Shown here piece by piece: positions 26,431 through 35,504 of a DNA stretch of 64,000 bases (position 1 is the stretch's first letter; each line of letters begins with the position of its first letter). Origin of the DNA: Alteraurantiacibacter hainanensis (GTDB lineage Bacteria; Pseudomonadota; Alphaproteobacteria; Sphingomonadales; Sphingomonadaceae); assembly GCF_036321025.1 (NCBI RefSeq), contig NZ_JAZAPB010000002.1:1302001-1366000 (forward strand). Direction: 5' to 3'. Made by a program: the position numbers and the translations under genes. The notes under the pieces were generated by a model. The model was given only the letters and a program-made list of their open reading frames with translations, was not told where the DNA came from and did no database searches.

Positions 26431-27612
26431 ATGACCCCTTCGGCCCGCGTACAGGCAGCTATCGAGATCCTCGACCAGGTCATCGCCGCCGCGCGCGGCA
26501 ACGGGCCGCCGGCAGACAGGCTGGTGGCCGACTGGTTCAAGTCGCACCGCTTCGCCGGATCGAAGGACAAGCGCGCCATTCGCGAGCACGTTTTCGAAGC
26601 CGTTCGCGCCTGTGGCCCGGTGCCTGACAGCGGGCGGGCGGCCATGCTCGGACTGGCGGAAGAGCAGCCGGACCTGCGCGCCCTGTTCGACGGCTCGCAA
26701 TATGGCCCCGCGGCTATCGGCGAGAACGAACGGCCTGCGGAAGGCGGTATCGCGCCCGAATGGCTGGAAGACCGCCTGATCGCCTCCGGCGTGACGCAGG
26801 AAGAGGCCGCGGCCTTGCTGGGCCGCGCGCCGCTGGATGTTCGGATCAACCGGCTCAAGGTGCGCCAGGGTGCACCCGACCTGCCCGAGGAGGGAGAGAG
26901 CCTTTCCCTGCCCGACGCCCTTCGATTCCCGACGGGTACTCCCGTCACCGGCTGGGATGCCTACGAGAAAGGGCTGATCGAGGTGCAGGACCTGGGCAGC
27001 CAGCTGGCCTGCAAGGCGATTGGCGCGCAGGCGGGTGAGACTGTGGTGGACCTGTGCGCCGGGGCAGGGGGCAAGACGCTTGCTCTTGCCGCCGCGATGG
27101 AAAACCGGGGCACGCTCGTTGCCGCCGATACCGATCGCCGCCGCCTGTCGCAGCTGGGTCCGCGGGCCGCGCGGGCAGGGGCGCAGATCGAAGCCGAGGT
27201 GCTGCTCGATCCGGGCCGCGAGGCCGATGCGCTGGCGGCGTGGCTGGGAGAGGCCGACCGGGTGCTTGTCGATGCGCCGTGTTCGGGCACGGGCACCTGG
27301 CGACGCAATCCCGAGGCGCGCTGGCGGCTGTCGGACGGCGACCTGAAGCGGCTTGTCCAGTTGCAGGCGCGGCTGCTGGGTCTCGCGGCGGAACTGGTGA
27401 AGCCGGGCGGCACCATCACCTACGTCACCTGTTCGCTGCTGGACGAGGAGGGGGCAGGGCAGGTCGACGCCTTCCTGGCCGGAAATCCCGACTGGACGGC
27501 GCAGGCGCTGGATCTGCCGCTTGGAACGCCCAGGGGCGCCGGAATTCGCCTCTCACCGTCCCGTGACGGAACGGACGGATTTTTCATCGCACGTATAGCT
27601 AAGGCGTGTTAA
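26431..27612 (+). CDS. RsmB/NOP2-family RNA cytosine methyltransferase
   Basis: A 393-residue SAM-dependent RNA m5C methyltransferase. The SAM motif VVDLCAGAGGKTLAL, the catalytic-pair motifs DAPCSGTGTWRRNPEARW and TYVTCSLL (each with its Cys) and the closing DGFFIARI are those of the family. The N-terminal domain resembles RsmB more than RsmF, but the target RNA is uncertain. ATG 26431 follows a GGAGAG ribosome-binding site (26422). Its end lies 59 nt before the TPR gene. Confidence 0.88.
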   Translation: MTPSARVQAAIEILDQVIAAARGNGPPADRLVADWFKSHRFAGSKDKRAIREHVFEAVRACGPVPDSGRAAMLGLAEEQPDLRALFDGSQYGPAAIGENERPAEGGIAPEWLEDRLIASGVTQEEAAALLGRAPLDVRINRLKVRQGAPDLPEEGESLSLPDALRFPTGTPVTGWDAYEKGLIEVQDLGSQLACKAIGAQAGETVVDLCAGAGGKTLALAAAMENRGTLVAADTDRRRLSQLGPRAARAGAQIEAEVLLDPGREADALAAWLGEADRVLVDAPCSGTGTWRRNPEARWRLSDGDLKRLVQLQARLLGLAAELVKPGGTITYVTCSLLDEEGAGQVDAFLAGNPDWTAQALDLPLGTPRGAGIRLSPSRDGTDGFFIARIAKAC

Positions 27613-27671
27613 CACCTGAGTTGATGGACGCATCTCACACCTCTTACCCGTCCAGCTTCAAGGAGTACGCC

Positions 27672-28169
27672 ATGCGTTTCGGACCCGTTGCCGCAGCCCT
27701 TTCTCTCGCACTCGCTGTGCAGGCAAGTATCGGCAACGCGAACGAATATCAGGTCGATCCGAGGGCGCAGGCGCTGGTTACCGAGGGGCGCTCGGCGCTC
27801 GACATGGGCAATACGCAAGCCGCGATCGATGCATTCGAAGCAGCGCTGACCGTCGACCCCGGCTACACGGCCGTCTACCTGGAACTGGCCAATGCAGCCC
27901 GCGTCGAGGGACTGCAGGGCAAGGCCATCCATTATTACCGCGAAGCGCAGGAGCGCGATCCGGAAAACCTCGCCGCCATCACCGGCGAAGGCGAGGCGCT
28001 GGTGGAGAAGGGCGCCCTGACCGCCGCGCGGGAGAACCTGGAAAAGCTGCAGAGCATTTGCGGCGATACCTGCGTGGAGACGGTGCAGCTTGCCGCCGCC
28101 ATCGATCGCGGTCCGCCGATGATGACCGCAGAGGTCATGCCTGGGGAAGACGAACTGATTCAGAACTGA
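27672..28169 (+). CDS. Exported TPR-repeat protein
   Basis: A 165-residue protein with a signal peptide (cleavage near IGNAN, about residue 23) and at least two or three TPR-type helical repeats (ALVTEGRSALDMGNTQAAI and DPGYTAVYLELANAAR regions). Two cysteines near the C-terminus (CGDTC) may form a disulfide. ATG 27672 follows AGGAG (27661). It is convergent with rppH, 22 nt apart. A scaffold role in the periplasm is all that can be inferred. Confidence 0.75.
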   Translation: MRFGPVAAALSLALAVQASIGNANEYQVDPRAQALVTEGRSALDMGNTQAAIDAFEAALTVDPGYTAVYLELANAARVEGLQGKAIHYYREAQERDPENLAAITGEGEALVEKGALTAARENLEKLQSICGDTCVETVQLAAAIDRGPPMMTAEVMPGEDELIQN

Positions 28170-28191
28170 GCCGGCCTCTGGACCTTTGCGT

Positions 28192-28674
28192 TCAGAGCTT
28201 GTCCTTGAACCCGGCGAGCACCGTTTCGTAAACGCCACGCTTGAAGGGCACGATCAGCTCGGGCAGCAGGTCCGGGTCGACCCACTTCCATTCGCAGAAC
28301 TCGGGGTGCTTGTGCGCCTCCAGGTCGATGTCCCGGTCCTCTCCGGTAAAGCGGACCAGATACCAGGCCTGGCGCTGACCCTTGTACTTGCCGCCCCACA
28401 GCTTCCCGTGCAGTTCCTTGGGCAGGTCGTAGAAAAGCTCTTCCTCCAGCCGGTGGACGATCTGAAGGTGCCGCGTGGACACTCCGGTTTCCTCGCCCAG
28501 TTCGCGGAACATGGCCTCGTCCAGGTCCTCGCCCTCGTCCACGCCGCCCTGCGGCATCTGCCACCAGTCGCCTTCCTTGTTGTCGATCCGCTTGCCGACA
28601 AAGGCTTCTCCGGCGGCGTTGATCATCATGGTACCCACGCAGGGGCGGTATTGCAGGCGGTCGGGTCTCGTCAT
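28192..28674 (-). CDS. rppH: RNA pyrophosphohydrolase
   Basis: Nudix enzyme that removes pyrophosphate from the 5' end of mRNA or diadenosine polyphosphates. The 160-residue protein begins YRPCVGTMMIN and has the full Nudix box GGVDEGEDLDEAMFRELGEE; WQMPQGG just before it is the RppH signature. The C-terminal WKWVDPDLLPELIVPFKR also fits. Divergently transcribed from korA with 145 nt between. Confidence 0.92.
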   Translation of the reverse strand: MTRPDRLQYRPCVGTMMINAAGEAFVGKRIDNKEGDWWQMPQGGVDEGEDLDEAMFRELGEETGVSTRHLQIVHRLEEELFYDLPKELHGKLWGGKYKGQRQAWYLVRFTGEDRDIDLEAHKHPEFCEWKWVDPDLLPELIVPFKRGVYETVLAGFKDKL

Positions 28675-28819
28675 GGCGAGCGATCTAGGATGGTGGAGAG
28701 GCGAATGCCAGCTATTGCCGCCGAAACAGAAAAACTTGATTGTTTCGGACGCAACGGGAACCTAGGTCGCCGTCATACCCTTGGGGCCATATGCTCCTGA
28801 GCGGCAGAAAGAGTTTTTG

Positions 28820-30745
28820 ATGGCGAGACAGACGGCTGACACACAGGCCGATACCCAAGCACTGGATTCCATGGTCGTCCGTTTCGCGGGCGATAGTGGC
28901 GACGGCATGCAGTTGACCGGCGGACAGTTTACGCTGTCCACCGCGCTGGCTGGCAATGACCTTGCGACATTCCCCGATTTCCCCGCCGAAATCCGCGCGC
29001 CGCAGGGCACGCTGTTCGGAGTTTCGGCTTTCCAGATCAATTTCGGCAGCCGCCAGATCAACACCGCCGGCGACGCGCCCGATGTGCTTGTGGCGATGAA
29101 CCCGGCGGCGCTGAAGGTGAATCTCGCATCGCTGGCACCCGGCGGCCTGATCATCGCCGACAGCGGTGCCTTCACGCAGCGCAATCTCGACAAGGCGCAT
29201 TACCAGACCAACCCGCTGGAAGACGGCAGCCTTGCCGAATACGACCTGCTGGCCTTCGACATTTCCGAACGCACGATCGAGGCGGTGAAGGAATTCGGCC
29301 TCGGCAACAAGGATGCCCTCAGGTCCAAGAACATGTGGACGCTGGGCCTGGCACTGTGGATGTTCGACCGGCCGCGCGAGCCGTTGCAGGAATGGCTGCG
29401 GCAGAAGTTCCGCCGCAATCCCGACATTGCCGAGGCGAACATCGCTGCGCTGAACGCAGGCCATGCCTATGGCGAGACGGCAGAGCTTTCCGGCCCGCTG
29501 AAGCAGGTGCATCTGCCGCCGCGTCCCGCAGAACCGGGCCTCTACCGCACCATCACCGGCGCGGAGAGCGTGTCGCTGGGCCTCGTCGCGGGCGCTCAAC
29601 TGGCCGAGCTGCCGATGTTCTTCGGCGGCTATCCGATCACGCCCGCCAGCGCGATCCTGCACCACCTGGCGCGGCTCAAGGAATTCGACGTCACCACTTT
29701 CCAGGCGGAAGACGAGATTGCCGCCATCTGCGCCGCCATCGGAGCGAGCTATGCCGGGCAACTGGGCGTCACCAGCTCATCCGGCCCCGGCATCGCGCTG
29801 AAGACCGAGGCCATGGGTCTCGGCATCATGGTGGAACTGCCGCTAGTGATCGTGAACTCGCAGCGCGGCGGCCCCTCCACTGGCTTGCCGACGAAAACGG
29901 AGCAGAGCGACCTCTACCAGGCGGTCTACGGCCGCAACGGAGACGCACCGATGCCCGTGATCGCGGCGCGCAGCCCGGCCGACGCCTTCGAGGTCGCCAT
30001 TGAGGCCTGCCGCATCGCCACCCGGTACATGACCCCCGTCATGCTGCTGACAGACGGCTACATCGCCAATGCCGCCGAGCCGTGGAAAGTGCCCGATCCG
30101 TCCGCCTACGAGAAATTCCCGGCCAGGTTCCTGGAAGAAATTCCCGAGGGCGAGACCTTCGAGCCTTACCGCCGCGACGAGAAGGGCGCGCGCCCGTGGG
30201 TGAAGCCCGGCACGCCCGGCCTGATGCACCGCGTGGGCGGGATCGAGAAGCACGAGACGACCGGCAACATCGACTATTCGCCCGACAATCACCAGCGCAT
30301 GACGCAGTTGCGCCGCGACAAGGTGCTGGGCATCGACGTGCCTGACCAGGAAGTTGCCTGGGGCGAGGACAGCGGTGACCTGGTGGTCGTAGGCTGGGGC
30401 AGCACCTATGGCCCGATCAAGCAGGCGGTGAACCGCTGGATCGACAAGGGCGCAAAGGTTTCGCACGTGCACGTGCGCCACATCTGGCCCCTGCCGAAAA
30501 ACCTGGACGAATTGCTTTCCGGCTTCGACCACGTGCTGGTGCCCGAAATGAACACCGGCCAGTTCAAGACACTGCTGCGCGACCAATTGCTGATCGATGC
30601 AGAAAGCCTGACGAAGACGAGCGGCCAGCCGTTCAAGATCGCCGAGCTGGAAGAGGCCATCGGCCGCTGCCTCGATCAGAAATGCGGCGGCAAGGTGCGC
30701 GCCAACGACGATCAGCTTCCCAACCCCGTGGGAGTCGAGAAATGA
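28820..30745 (+). CDS. korA: 2-oxoglutarate (2-oxoacid):acceptor oxidoreductase, subunit alpha
   Basis: A 641-residue subunit joining the gamma domain (about residues 1-190, RFAGDSGDGMQLTGG) and the alpha pyrimidine-binding domain (from about 255, with GGYPITPAS and GPSTGLPTKTEQSDLY). With KorB it oxidatively decarboxylates a 2-oxoacid, probably 2-oxoglutarate, passing electrons to ferredoxin. The start is ATG 28820; the longer frame begins in a region without homologous character. It overlaps korB by 4 nt (ATGA). Confidence 0.92.
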   Translation: MARQTADTQADTQALDSMVVRFAGDSGDGMQLTGGQFTLSTALAGNDLATFPDFPAEIRAPQGTLFGVSAFQINFGSRQINTAGDAPDVLVAMNPAALKVNLASLAPGGLIIADSGAFTQRNLDKAHYQTNPLEDGSLAEYDLLAFDISERTIEAVKEFGLGNKDALRSKNMWTLGLALWMFDRPREPLQEWLRQKFRRNPDIAEANIAALNAGHAYGETAELSGPLKQVHLPPRPAEPGLYRTITGAESVSLGLVAGAQLAELPMFFGGYPITPASAILHHLARLKEFDVTTFQAEDEIAAICAAIGASYAGQLGVTSSSGPGIALKTEAMGLGIMVELPLVIVNSQRGGPSTGLPTKTEQSDLYQAVYGRNGDAPMPVIAARSPADAFEVAIEACRIATRYMTPVMLLTDGYIANAAEPWKVPDPSAYEKFPARFLEEIPEGETFEPYRRDEKGARPWVKPGTPGLMHRVGGIEKHETTGNIDYSPDNHQRMTQLRRDKVLGIDVPDQEVAWGEDSGDLVVVGWGSTYGPIKQAVNRWIDKGAKVSHVHVRHIWPLPKNLDELLSGFDHVLVPEMNTGQFKTLLRDQLLIDAESLTKTSGQPFKIAELEEAIGRCLDQKCGGKVRANDDQLPNPVGVEK

Positions 30746-31788
30746 ACGAAATGACACCCATCCAAACCACGCTGAAGGACTGGGAGACGGACCAGGAAGT
30801 TCGCTGGTGCCCGGGCTGCGGCGACTATGCCATTCTCAAGGCCGTGCAGCGCACGCTGCCGCAACTTGGCGCCGATCCCAAGAATACCGTGTTCGTCAGC
30901 GGTATCGGGTGTTCCAGCCGTTTCCCATATTACATGGAGAGCTACGGCTTCCACACCATCCACGGCCGCGCGCCGGCCTTTGCCACGGGCATCAAGCTGG
31001 CCAATCCGAATCTCGACGTGTGGCTGGTGACGGGCGACGGCGATGGCCTGTCGATCGGCGGCAACCACATGATGCACGTGCTGCGGCGCAACGTGAACAT
31101 GCAGATCATGCTGTTCAACAACGAGATCTACGGCCTGACCAAGGGACAGTATTCGCCCACCAGCCGCGAGCACACCCGCACACCCTCGACACCGCTGGGC
31201 TCGGTGGACCATCCGGCCAACCCCTGCGCCTTCGCGCTGGGATCGGGCGCGCGGTTCGTGGGTCGCGGCATCGACGTGTCGAAGAACCTGCCCGACGTTC
31301 TGAAGGCCGCTCATGCGCACCAGGGTGCCGCCTTCATCGAGATCTTCCAGAACTGCATCGTCTACAACAAGGACGTGTTCGACGATTTCGCCAAGCCCAA
31401 GGGCGCCGACCAGCAGCAGCTTTGGCTGGAACACGGCAAGCCCATGCTGTTCGGCAGCGAGAAGACCGGCGGCGTGAAGGGCCTGAAGCTGAACGCGCAG
31501 ACCTTCTCGTTCGACGTGGTCGATGTGCCCGATGGCGATGCAGAGGCGGCGGGCGTGCTGGTGCACGATGCCACCAACCGCATGCTTGCGCACATGCTGG
31601 TGGAACTGCCGTTTGGCGAGTTTCCCATGCCCCTGGGCGTCATCTACGACAATCCCGCGTCTACCTACGAAGAAGCCGTGCACGAGGAGAAGCGCCGCGC
31701 CAGCGAAGGCAAGGATACCAGCCTCGCGCAGTTGCTGGCCAAGGGCCAGACCTGGACCGTCAGCGGTACCGCGACTGACCCCGTGTAG
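30742..31788 (+). CDS. korB: 2-oxoglutarate (2-oxoacid):acceptor oxidoreductase, subunit beta
   Basis: The TPP-binding subunit, 348 residues. WCPGCGDYAIL near the start (Cys 23, 26) and SGIGCSS give three of the cluster-ligand cysteines, the TPP motif GDGDGLSIGGNH (about residue 98) and the usual NNEIYGLTKGQYSPTS follow. Coupled to korA. In Sphingomonads the KorAB enzyme can act besides 2-oxoglutarate dehydrogenase; that is known from other members and not shown here. Confidence 0.93.
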   Translation: MNEMTPIQTTLKDWETDQEVRWCPGCGDYAILKAVQRTLPQLGADPKNTVFVSGIGCSSRFPYYMESYGFHTIHGRAPAFATGIKLANPNLDVWLVTGDGDGLSIGGNHMMHVLRRNVNMQIMLFNNEIYGLTKGQYSPTSREHTRTPSTPLGSVDHPANPCAFALGSGARFVGRGIDVSKNLPDVLKAAHAHQGAAFIEIFQNCIVYNKDVFDDFAKPKGADQQQLWLEHGKPMLFGSEKTGGVKGLKLNAQTFSFDVVDVPDGDAEAAGVLVHDATNRMLAHMLVELPFGEFPMPLGVIYDNPASTYEEAVHEEKRRASEGKDTSLAQLLAKGQTWTVSGTATDPV

Positions 31789-31890
31789 GCCCTAACTTGC
31801 GCTTCCGGCGGGGTCGGCTTAAGGCATGGTTCCGCTTCGGCCTGGCCTGTCCGGCTCCTGTGGCAAAGGAAGCGATAGCAAGAGGTGGGA

Positions 31891-33192
31891 GTGGACCGGG
31901 TCATGCGCATGGCAGCTCCATCAGAGCTGATCCAGGATGGCCGGAGCATCTACCGGTCATTCGCCTTCCAGGTGCTCGTCTGCATCGTCTTCGGCGCTCT
32001 CCTGCCGCCGTTCTTCTATTTCAACGGGATCATCGCGGCGTTCTACAATCCCACGGCGCAGAACAGCGTCATCGCCTCCAGCATCGCGCTGGTGGCGGGT
32101 GTGTTCTTTGCGCGGCGGGTGAACATCTATCCGGGCGTGAAACAGCTTGGCGCGGTGCTGCCCACCTTCATCGCCAGTTTCGGCGCGGTGTCGCTGATCA
32201 TCCTTGCTTTCCGCTTCGACTATTCGAGCCAGGTGCTGCTGATCAATTTCAGTTGCTCCGTCATCGTCTACATCGGCGTGATGACGGCCGCGACGCGCGC
32301 GGATCGCACGATCCTGTACACCGTGCCGGGAGGGCGGATCAAAAGGCTGAGCAACGTCGGACTGATCGTGCAGAATCTGATCGCACCGGTTCTGCCAAGG
32401 CATGAAGGGGCAATCATCGTTGCCGACCTGCACGCCGACTTGGACGACGACTGGGAGCGGTTGCTTGCCAATGCCGCGCTGGAAGGCGTGCCGGTATTCC
32501 ATTTCAAGCAGGTCTACGAAGCGGCGACGGGCCGCGTGTGGGTGGAACACCTGTCGGAAAACAGCTTCGGCTCGCTGCTTCCGAACATGACCTTCATGCG
32601 CGTGAAGCGGCTGTTCGACATTGTCCTCGTGCTGATCCTTCTTCCCCTGCTTTTCCTGCCGCTGCTGGTGGTGGCCTTGCTCGTGAGACTGGATTCGCCT
32701 GGCCCGGTGCTGTTCCGGCAGGAACGGGTCGGTTTCCGGGGCAGGCCCTTCAAGGTCACCAAGTTCCGCACGATGCGCTGGGAAAAGCTATCGAAGGACC
32801 TGGAGGAGCGACGCGCCATGGCGATGACGGGCGAGAACGATCCGCGCATCACCAGGCTGGGCGCTTTCCTGCGCCGGACGCGGATCGACGAGCTGCCGCA
32901 GATGATCAACATCCTGCTCGGTCACATGAGCTGGATCGGACCACGGCCTGAAGCGCTGGACCTCGGCGAATGGTACCAGCAGGAAATTCCCTTCTACGAT
33001 TATCGCCATATCGTGCGGCCCGGCATCACCGGCTGGGCGCAGGTGAACCAGGGCCACGTTACCGATCTGCAGGACATCGATTTCAAGCTTCAGTACGACT
33101 TCTATTACATCAAGAACTTCTCGTACTGGCTGGATTTCCTGATCCTGATGCGCACGGCCAAGGTCGTGCTCACCGGCCACGGGGCAAAGTGA
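31891..33192 (+). CDS. Polyprenyl-phosphate sugar-1-phosphate transferase (polysaccharide initiation)
   Basis: A 433-residue membrane enzyme that transfers a sugar phosphate to undecaprenyl phosphate to start polysaccharide synthesis. The N-terminal half has about four transmembrane helices and a soluble CoA-like domain; the C-terminal Bac_transf domain has MRVKRLFDIVL, RQERVGFRGRPFKVTKFRTM, RLGAFLRRTRIDELPQMINIL and WIGPRPE. GTG 31891 is chosen by its AGAGG at 31881; GTG 31885 or ATG 31903/31909 are alternatives. It is convergent with the Wzz-like gene, the stops abutting as TGATCA. Confidence 0.88.
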   Translation: MDRVMRMAAPSELIQDGRSIYRSFAFQVLVCIVFGALLPPFFYFNGIIAAFYNPTAQNSVIASSIALVAGVFFARRVNIYPGVKQLGAVLPTFIASFGAVSLIILAFRFDYSSQVLLINFSCSVIVYIGVMTAATRADRTILYTVPGGRIKRLSNVGLIVQNLIAPVLPRHEGAIIVADLHADLDDDWERLLANAALEGVPVFHFKQVYEAATGRVWVEHLSENSFGSLLPNMTFMRVKRLFDIVLVLILLPLLFLPLLVVALLVRLDSPGPVLFRQERVGFRGRPFKVTKFRTMRWEKLSKDLEERRAMAMTGENDPRITRLGAFLRRTRIDELPQMINILLGHMSWIGPRPEALDLGEWYQQEIPFYDYRHIVRPGITGWAQVNQGHVTDLQDIDFKLQYDFYYIKNFSYWLDFLILMRTAKVVLTGHGAK

Positions 33193-34509
33193 TCAGTAGG
33201 CGGCCCGCTGGCGCCGCCGGTCATGGAAAACCAGCAGGATCGACAGCAGCAGGGCAATCGCCAATGCGCTTCCGATCAGGATGCGCCAGTCCGGCAGCAT
33301 GGGCCGGGTCGGCAACCAGGCGGGCTGGATTATCCGGGCCGTGGTGGACAGCTCCTCTCCGTCTGCCGTAGCCAGGCGAGCCAGCAGCAACTGGTAGAGT
33401 TCACGCTTTTCCATGACATCCTGCCGCACGTCGCCAAGGCCCATGCCCGCCGTCCCGCGTTCGGCGACCTCGAAGCCCAGTGTCTCCAGCTGGGCGCGGA
33501 TATCCGATTCCTGGATGCGCAACTGCTGCGCTTCTGCCGAAAGATCCTCCGCCTGGCGCACCGCCTCGCGTTGCAGGGAGGCGTCGATCACGTCCATTCT
33601 TTCGCGCAGGTCCTGCGCCGCGGGATAGTCCTCGCGGAACTGTTGCACGATCGCCTGGTATTCCGCGTCCAGGCCGGCCCGCCTTTCCTGCAACTGGGTC
33701 ACGACAGGATCGCTGGTATCCAGCTCGCCGCTCAGGATCGCCGCCTCCACTTCGTCCAGCCGCGCCCGAACCTGCTCCAGTTGCGATTGCAGGGCGCGGC
33801 GGGCGTCGGCGCTCAGTGCGTCGCTGCCGTCCACGTCGAGCAGGTCGGCCTCGGCATCGGGCAGGGCGACGATCTCGGCTTCGGACATGCCTTCGGTCAG
33901 GCTGCGCTCGGCCGCGTCGAGTTCGCCCTTTACCTGTTCCACCAGCGCTTCCAGCTCGGCTCGCGAGCCGTTGGCGACGCCCGTCATGCGCTGGGCGTCG
34001 ACGGGGATGAAGGCGAGGGCAAGTCCATCGGCGATCCTGGTTGCCAGGAAGCGATCGGGAGAGCGGTATGAGATGCTGGCGATGCTGCCGCCATCATCGA
34101 TCCCGGTATCCATGTTCGCCAGCAAGATTGAGGCCGCGCGGGCGCGCAACTGGGCCGGATCGGTCTGCGCGGTATCGAGCGAGGGGTGCGCTGTAAGAAA
34201 CGCCGGGTCGTCCAGCAGGCGAAGTTGCACGACGGCCTGGGTCGCCACGGCGGATGTACGGGCCGCGGCGATCCGTTCCGCCGGGAGCGGCAGGGCAGCG
34301 TCTTCGCCCAGACCCGCCGGAGTGATGAGTTCGATCTCCGCTTCGGCCTCGTAGATTTCCTCCGACGTCAGGCCGATGGCTGCTGCGATGCCCCCGGCCG
34401 CAACGAAGATGCCGACGATCGGCAGGCCCAGTCGTAACCACGCGGGACGCCAGCGCACCGCGCGCGGTGCGTTTGAGAGATAGTCCGCCTCGTCGTAGGT
34501 CCCCTTCAT
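33193..34509 (-). CDS. Wzz/GumC-like polysaccharide co-polymerase
   Basis: A 438-residue inner-membrane protein with the PCP layout: N-terminal transmembrane helix (about residues 27-47), a periplasmic domain with long coiled coils (roughly 175-330, rich in QLEQVRARLDEVEA-type heptads) and a second transmembrane helix (about 408-428) after the proline-rich PAWLPTRPMLPDW. It lacks a BY-kinase domain. It would set chain length or help export of the polysaccharide begun by the adjacent sugar transferase. Confidence 0.82.
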   Translation of the reverse strand: MKGTYDEADYLSNAPRAVRWRPAWLRLGLPIVGIFVAAGGIAAAIGLTSEEIYEAEAEIELITPAGLGEDAALPLPAERIAAARTSAVATQAVVQLRLLDDPAFLTAHPSLDTAQTDPAQLRARAASILLANMDTGIDDGGSIASISYRSPDRFLATRIADGLALAFIPVDAQRMTGVANGSRAELEALVEQVKGELDAAERSLTEGMSEAEIVALPDAEADLLDVDGSDALSADARRALQSQLEQVRARLDEVEAAILSGELDTSDPVVTQLQERRAGLDAEYQAIVQQFREDYPAAQDLRERMDVIDASLQREAVRQAEDLSAEAQQLRIQESDIRAQLETLGFEVAERGTAGMGLGDVRQDVMEKRELYQLLLARLATADGEELSTTARIIQPAWLPTRPMLPDWRILIGSALAIALLLSILLVFHDRRRQRAAY

Positions 34510-34595
34510 GCGAACTGCCTAGCCCCATGGTGGCCGGCGGAAAAGAGGCTGCGGGGGCTAGTGCTTTGATAGGTGCGCATTAAGGTCGCGCCTCG

Positions 34596-35504
34596 ATGGA
34601 CAATCTCACACATTCGCTGACGGGCGCGCTGATCGGTCAGGCCGGGCTGAAGAAGAAGACCGGGCTGGCAATGCCCGCGCTGATCCTTGGCGCCAACCTG
34701 CCCGATGTGGATGCGGCATGCTTCTTCTGGCTGGAGGGCGTCGAGCACCTGGCCTTCCGTCGCGGAATTACCCACGGGCCGATTGCACTCGTATTGCTGC
34801 CACTGGTGCTGGCGACGCTGTTGTGGGGGTGGGATCGCTGGCAGGGCTCTCGCGGCAAGCGGCCGGAAGGCAGAATCCCCGTCCATTTCGGATGGCTCTA
34901 CGGCGTTACGCTGATCGCGTGCCTCAGCCATCCGGCGCTCGACTGGCTGAACGTCTACGGCATCCGCTTGCTGGAGCCGTTTTCCAGTCGCTGGTTCTAC
35001 GGCGACGTGCTGTTCATCATCGATGTCTGGTTGTGGGCGCTGCTCATCGGCGGAACCTGGCTTTCGCGACGGCGCGAGAAGCGCGGGGGCGAATGGCGCG
35101 GTGCGGCGCGCGCGGCGCTGGGGCTCTGCGGCATCTACATCGTCGCCAACTATGCAATCTCGCAAGTGGACAGGATGGCCGATACGGCATTCGTGGAGAC
35201 GATATCCTCGCCGCCGCCGCTGACTTTCTGGCAGCGCGAGAGCATCGGGGTAAGCGGCAGCGGCAGCTACTTCGTGAATGGGGAGCGGGTGGGCAACGTG
35301 CCGCTTTCCGCCTGCGATCTGGCCGCCGGGCGCCAGCGCAGCGATCAGGTGGACGCGTTTCTGTTCTGGAGCAGGGCACCGGTGATCACGAGGCTGAAGG
35401 ACAGTCGATACCTGCTGGGCGATGCCCGCTATTACAGCGTCACCGAAGGGCGTTTCAGCGTGACCCTGCCCGATGGTCTATGTTCGGAACCGCGGCCCAA
35501 CTAG
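34596..35504 (+). CDS. YdjM/DUF457-type membrane-bound metal-dependent hydrolase
   Basis: A 302-residue protein of the DUF457/YdjM family. MDNLTHSLTGALIGQ at the start, GANLPDVD and HGPIAL are the family's metal-ligand motifs (His and Asp); about five transmembrane helices follow and then a soluble C-terminal domain. The photolyase gene overlaps its end if the photolyase begins at ATG 35473. Family members are reported as LexA-regulated in E. coli; no GAAC-N7-GTTC box is seen upstream here. Substrate unknown. Confidence 0.82.
   Translation: MDNLTHSLTGALIGQAGLKKKTGLAMPALILGANLPDVDAACFFWLEGVEHLAFRRGITHGPIALVLLPLVLATLLWGWDRWQGSRGKRPEGRIPVHFGWLYGVTLIACLSHPALDWLNVYGIRLLEPFSSRWFYGDVLFIIDVWLWALLIGGTWLSRRREKRGGEWRGAARAALGLCGIYIVANYAISQVDRMADTAFVETISSPPPLTFWQRESIGVSGSGSYFVNGERVGNVPLSACDLAAGRQRSDQVDAFLFWSRAPVITRLKDSRYLLGDARYYSVTEGRFSVTLPDGLCSEPRPN

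Noticed and set aside
34510..34595. LexA box upstream of the YdjM-like and photolyase genes
   Set aside because: No GAAC-N7-GTTC or GTTC-N7-GTTC is present, despite the UV-repair context.
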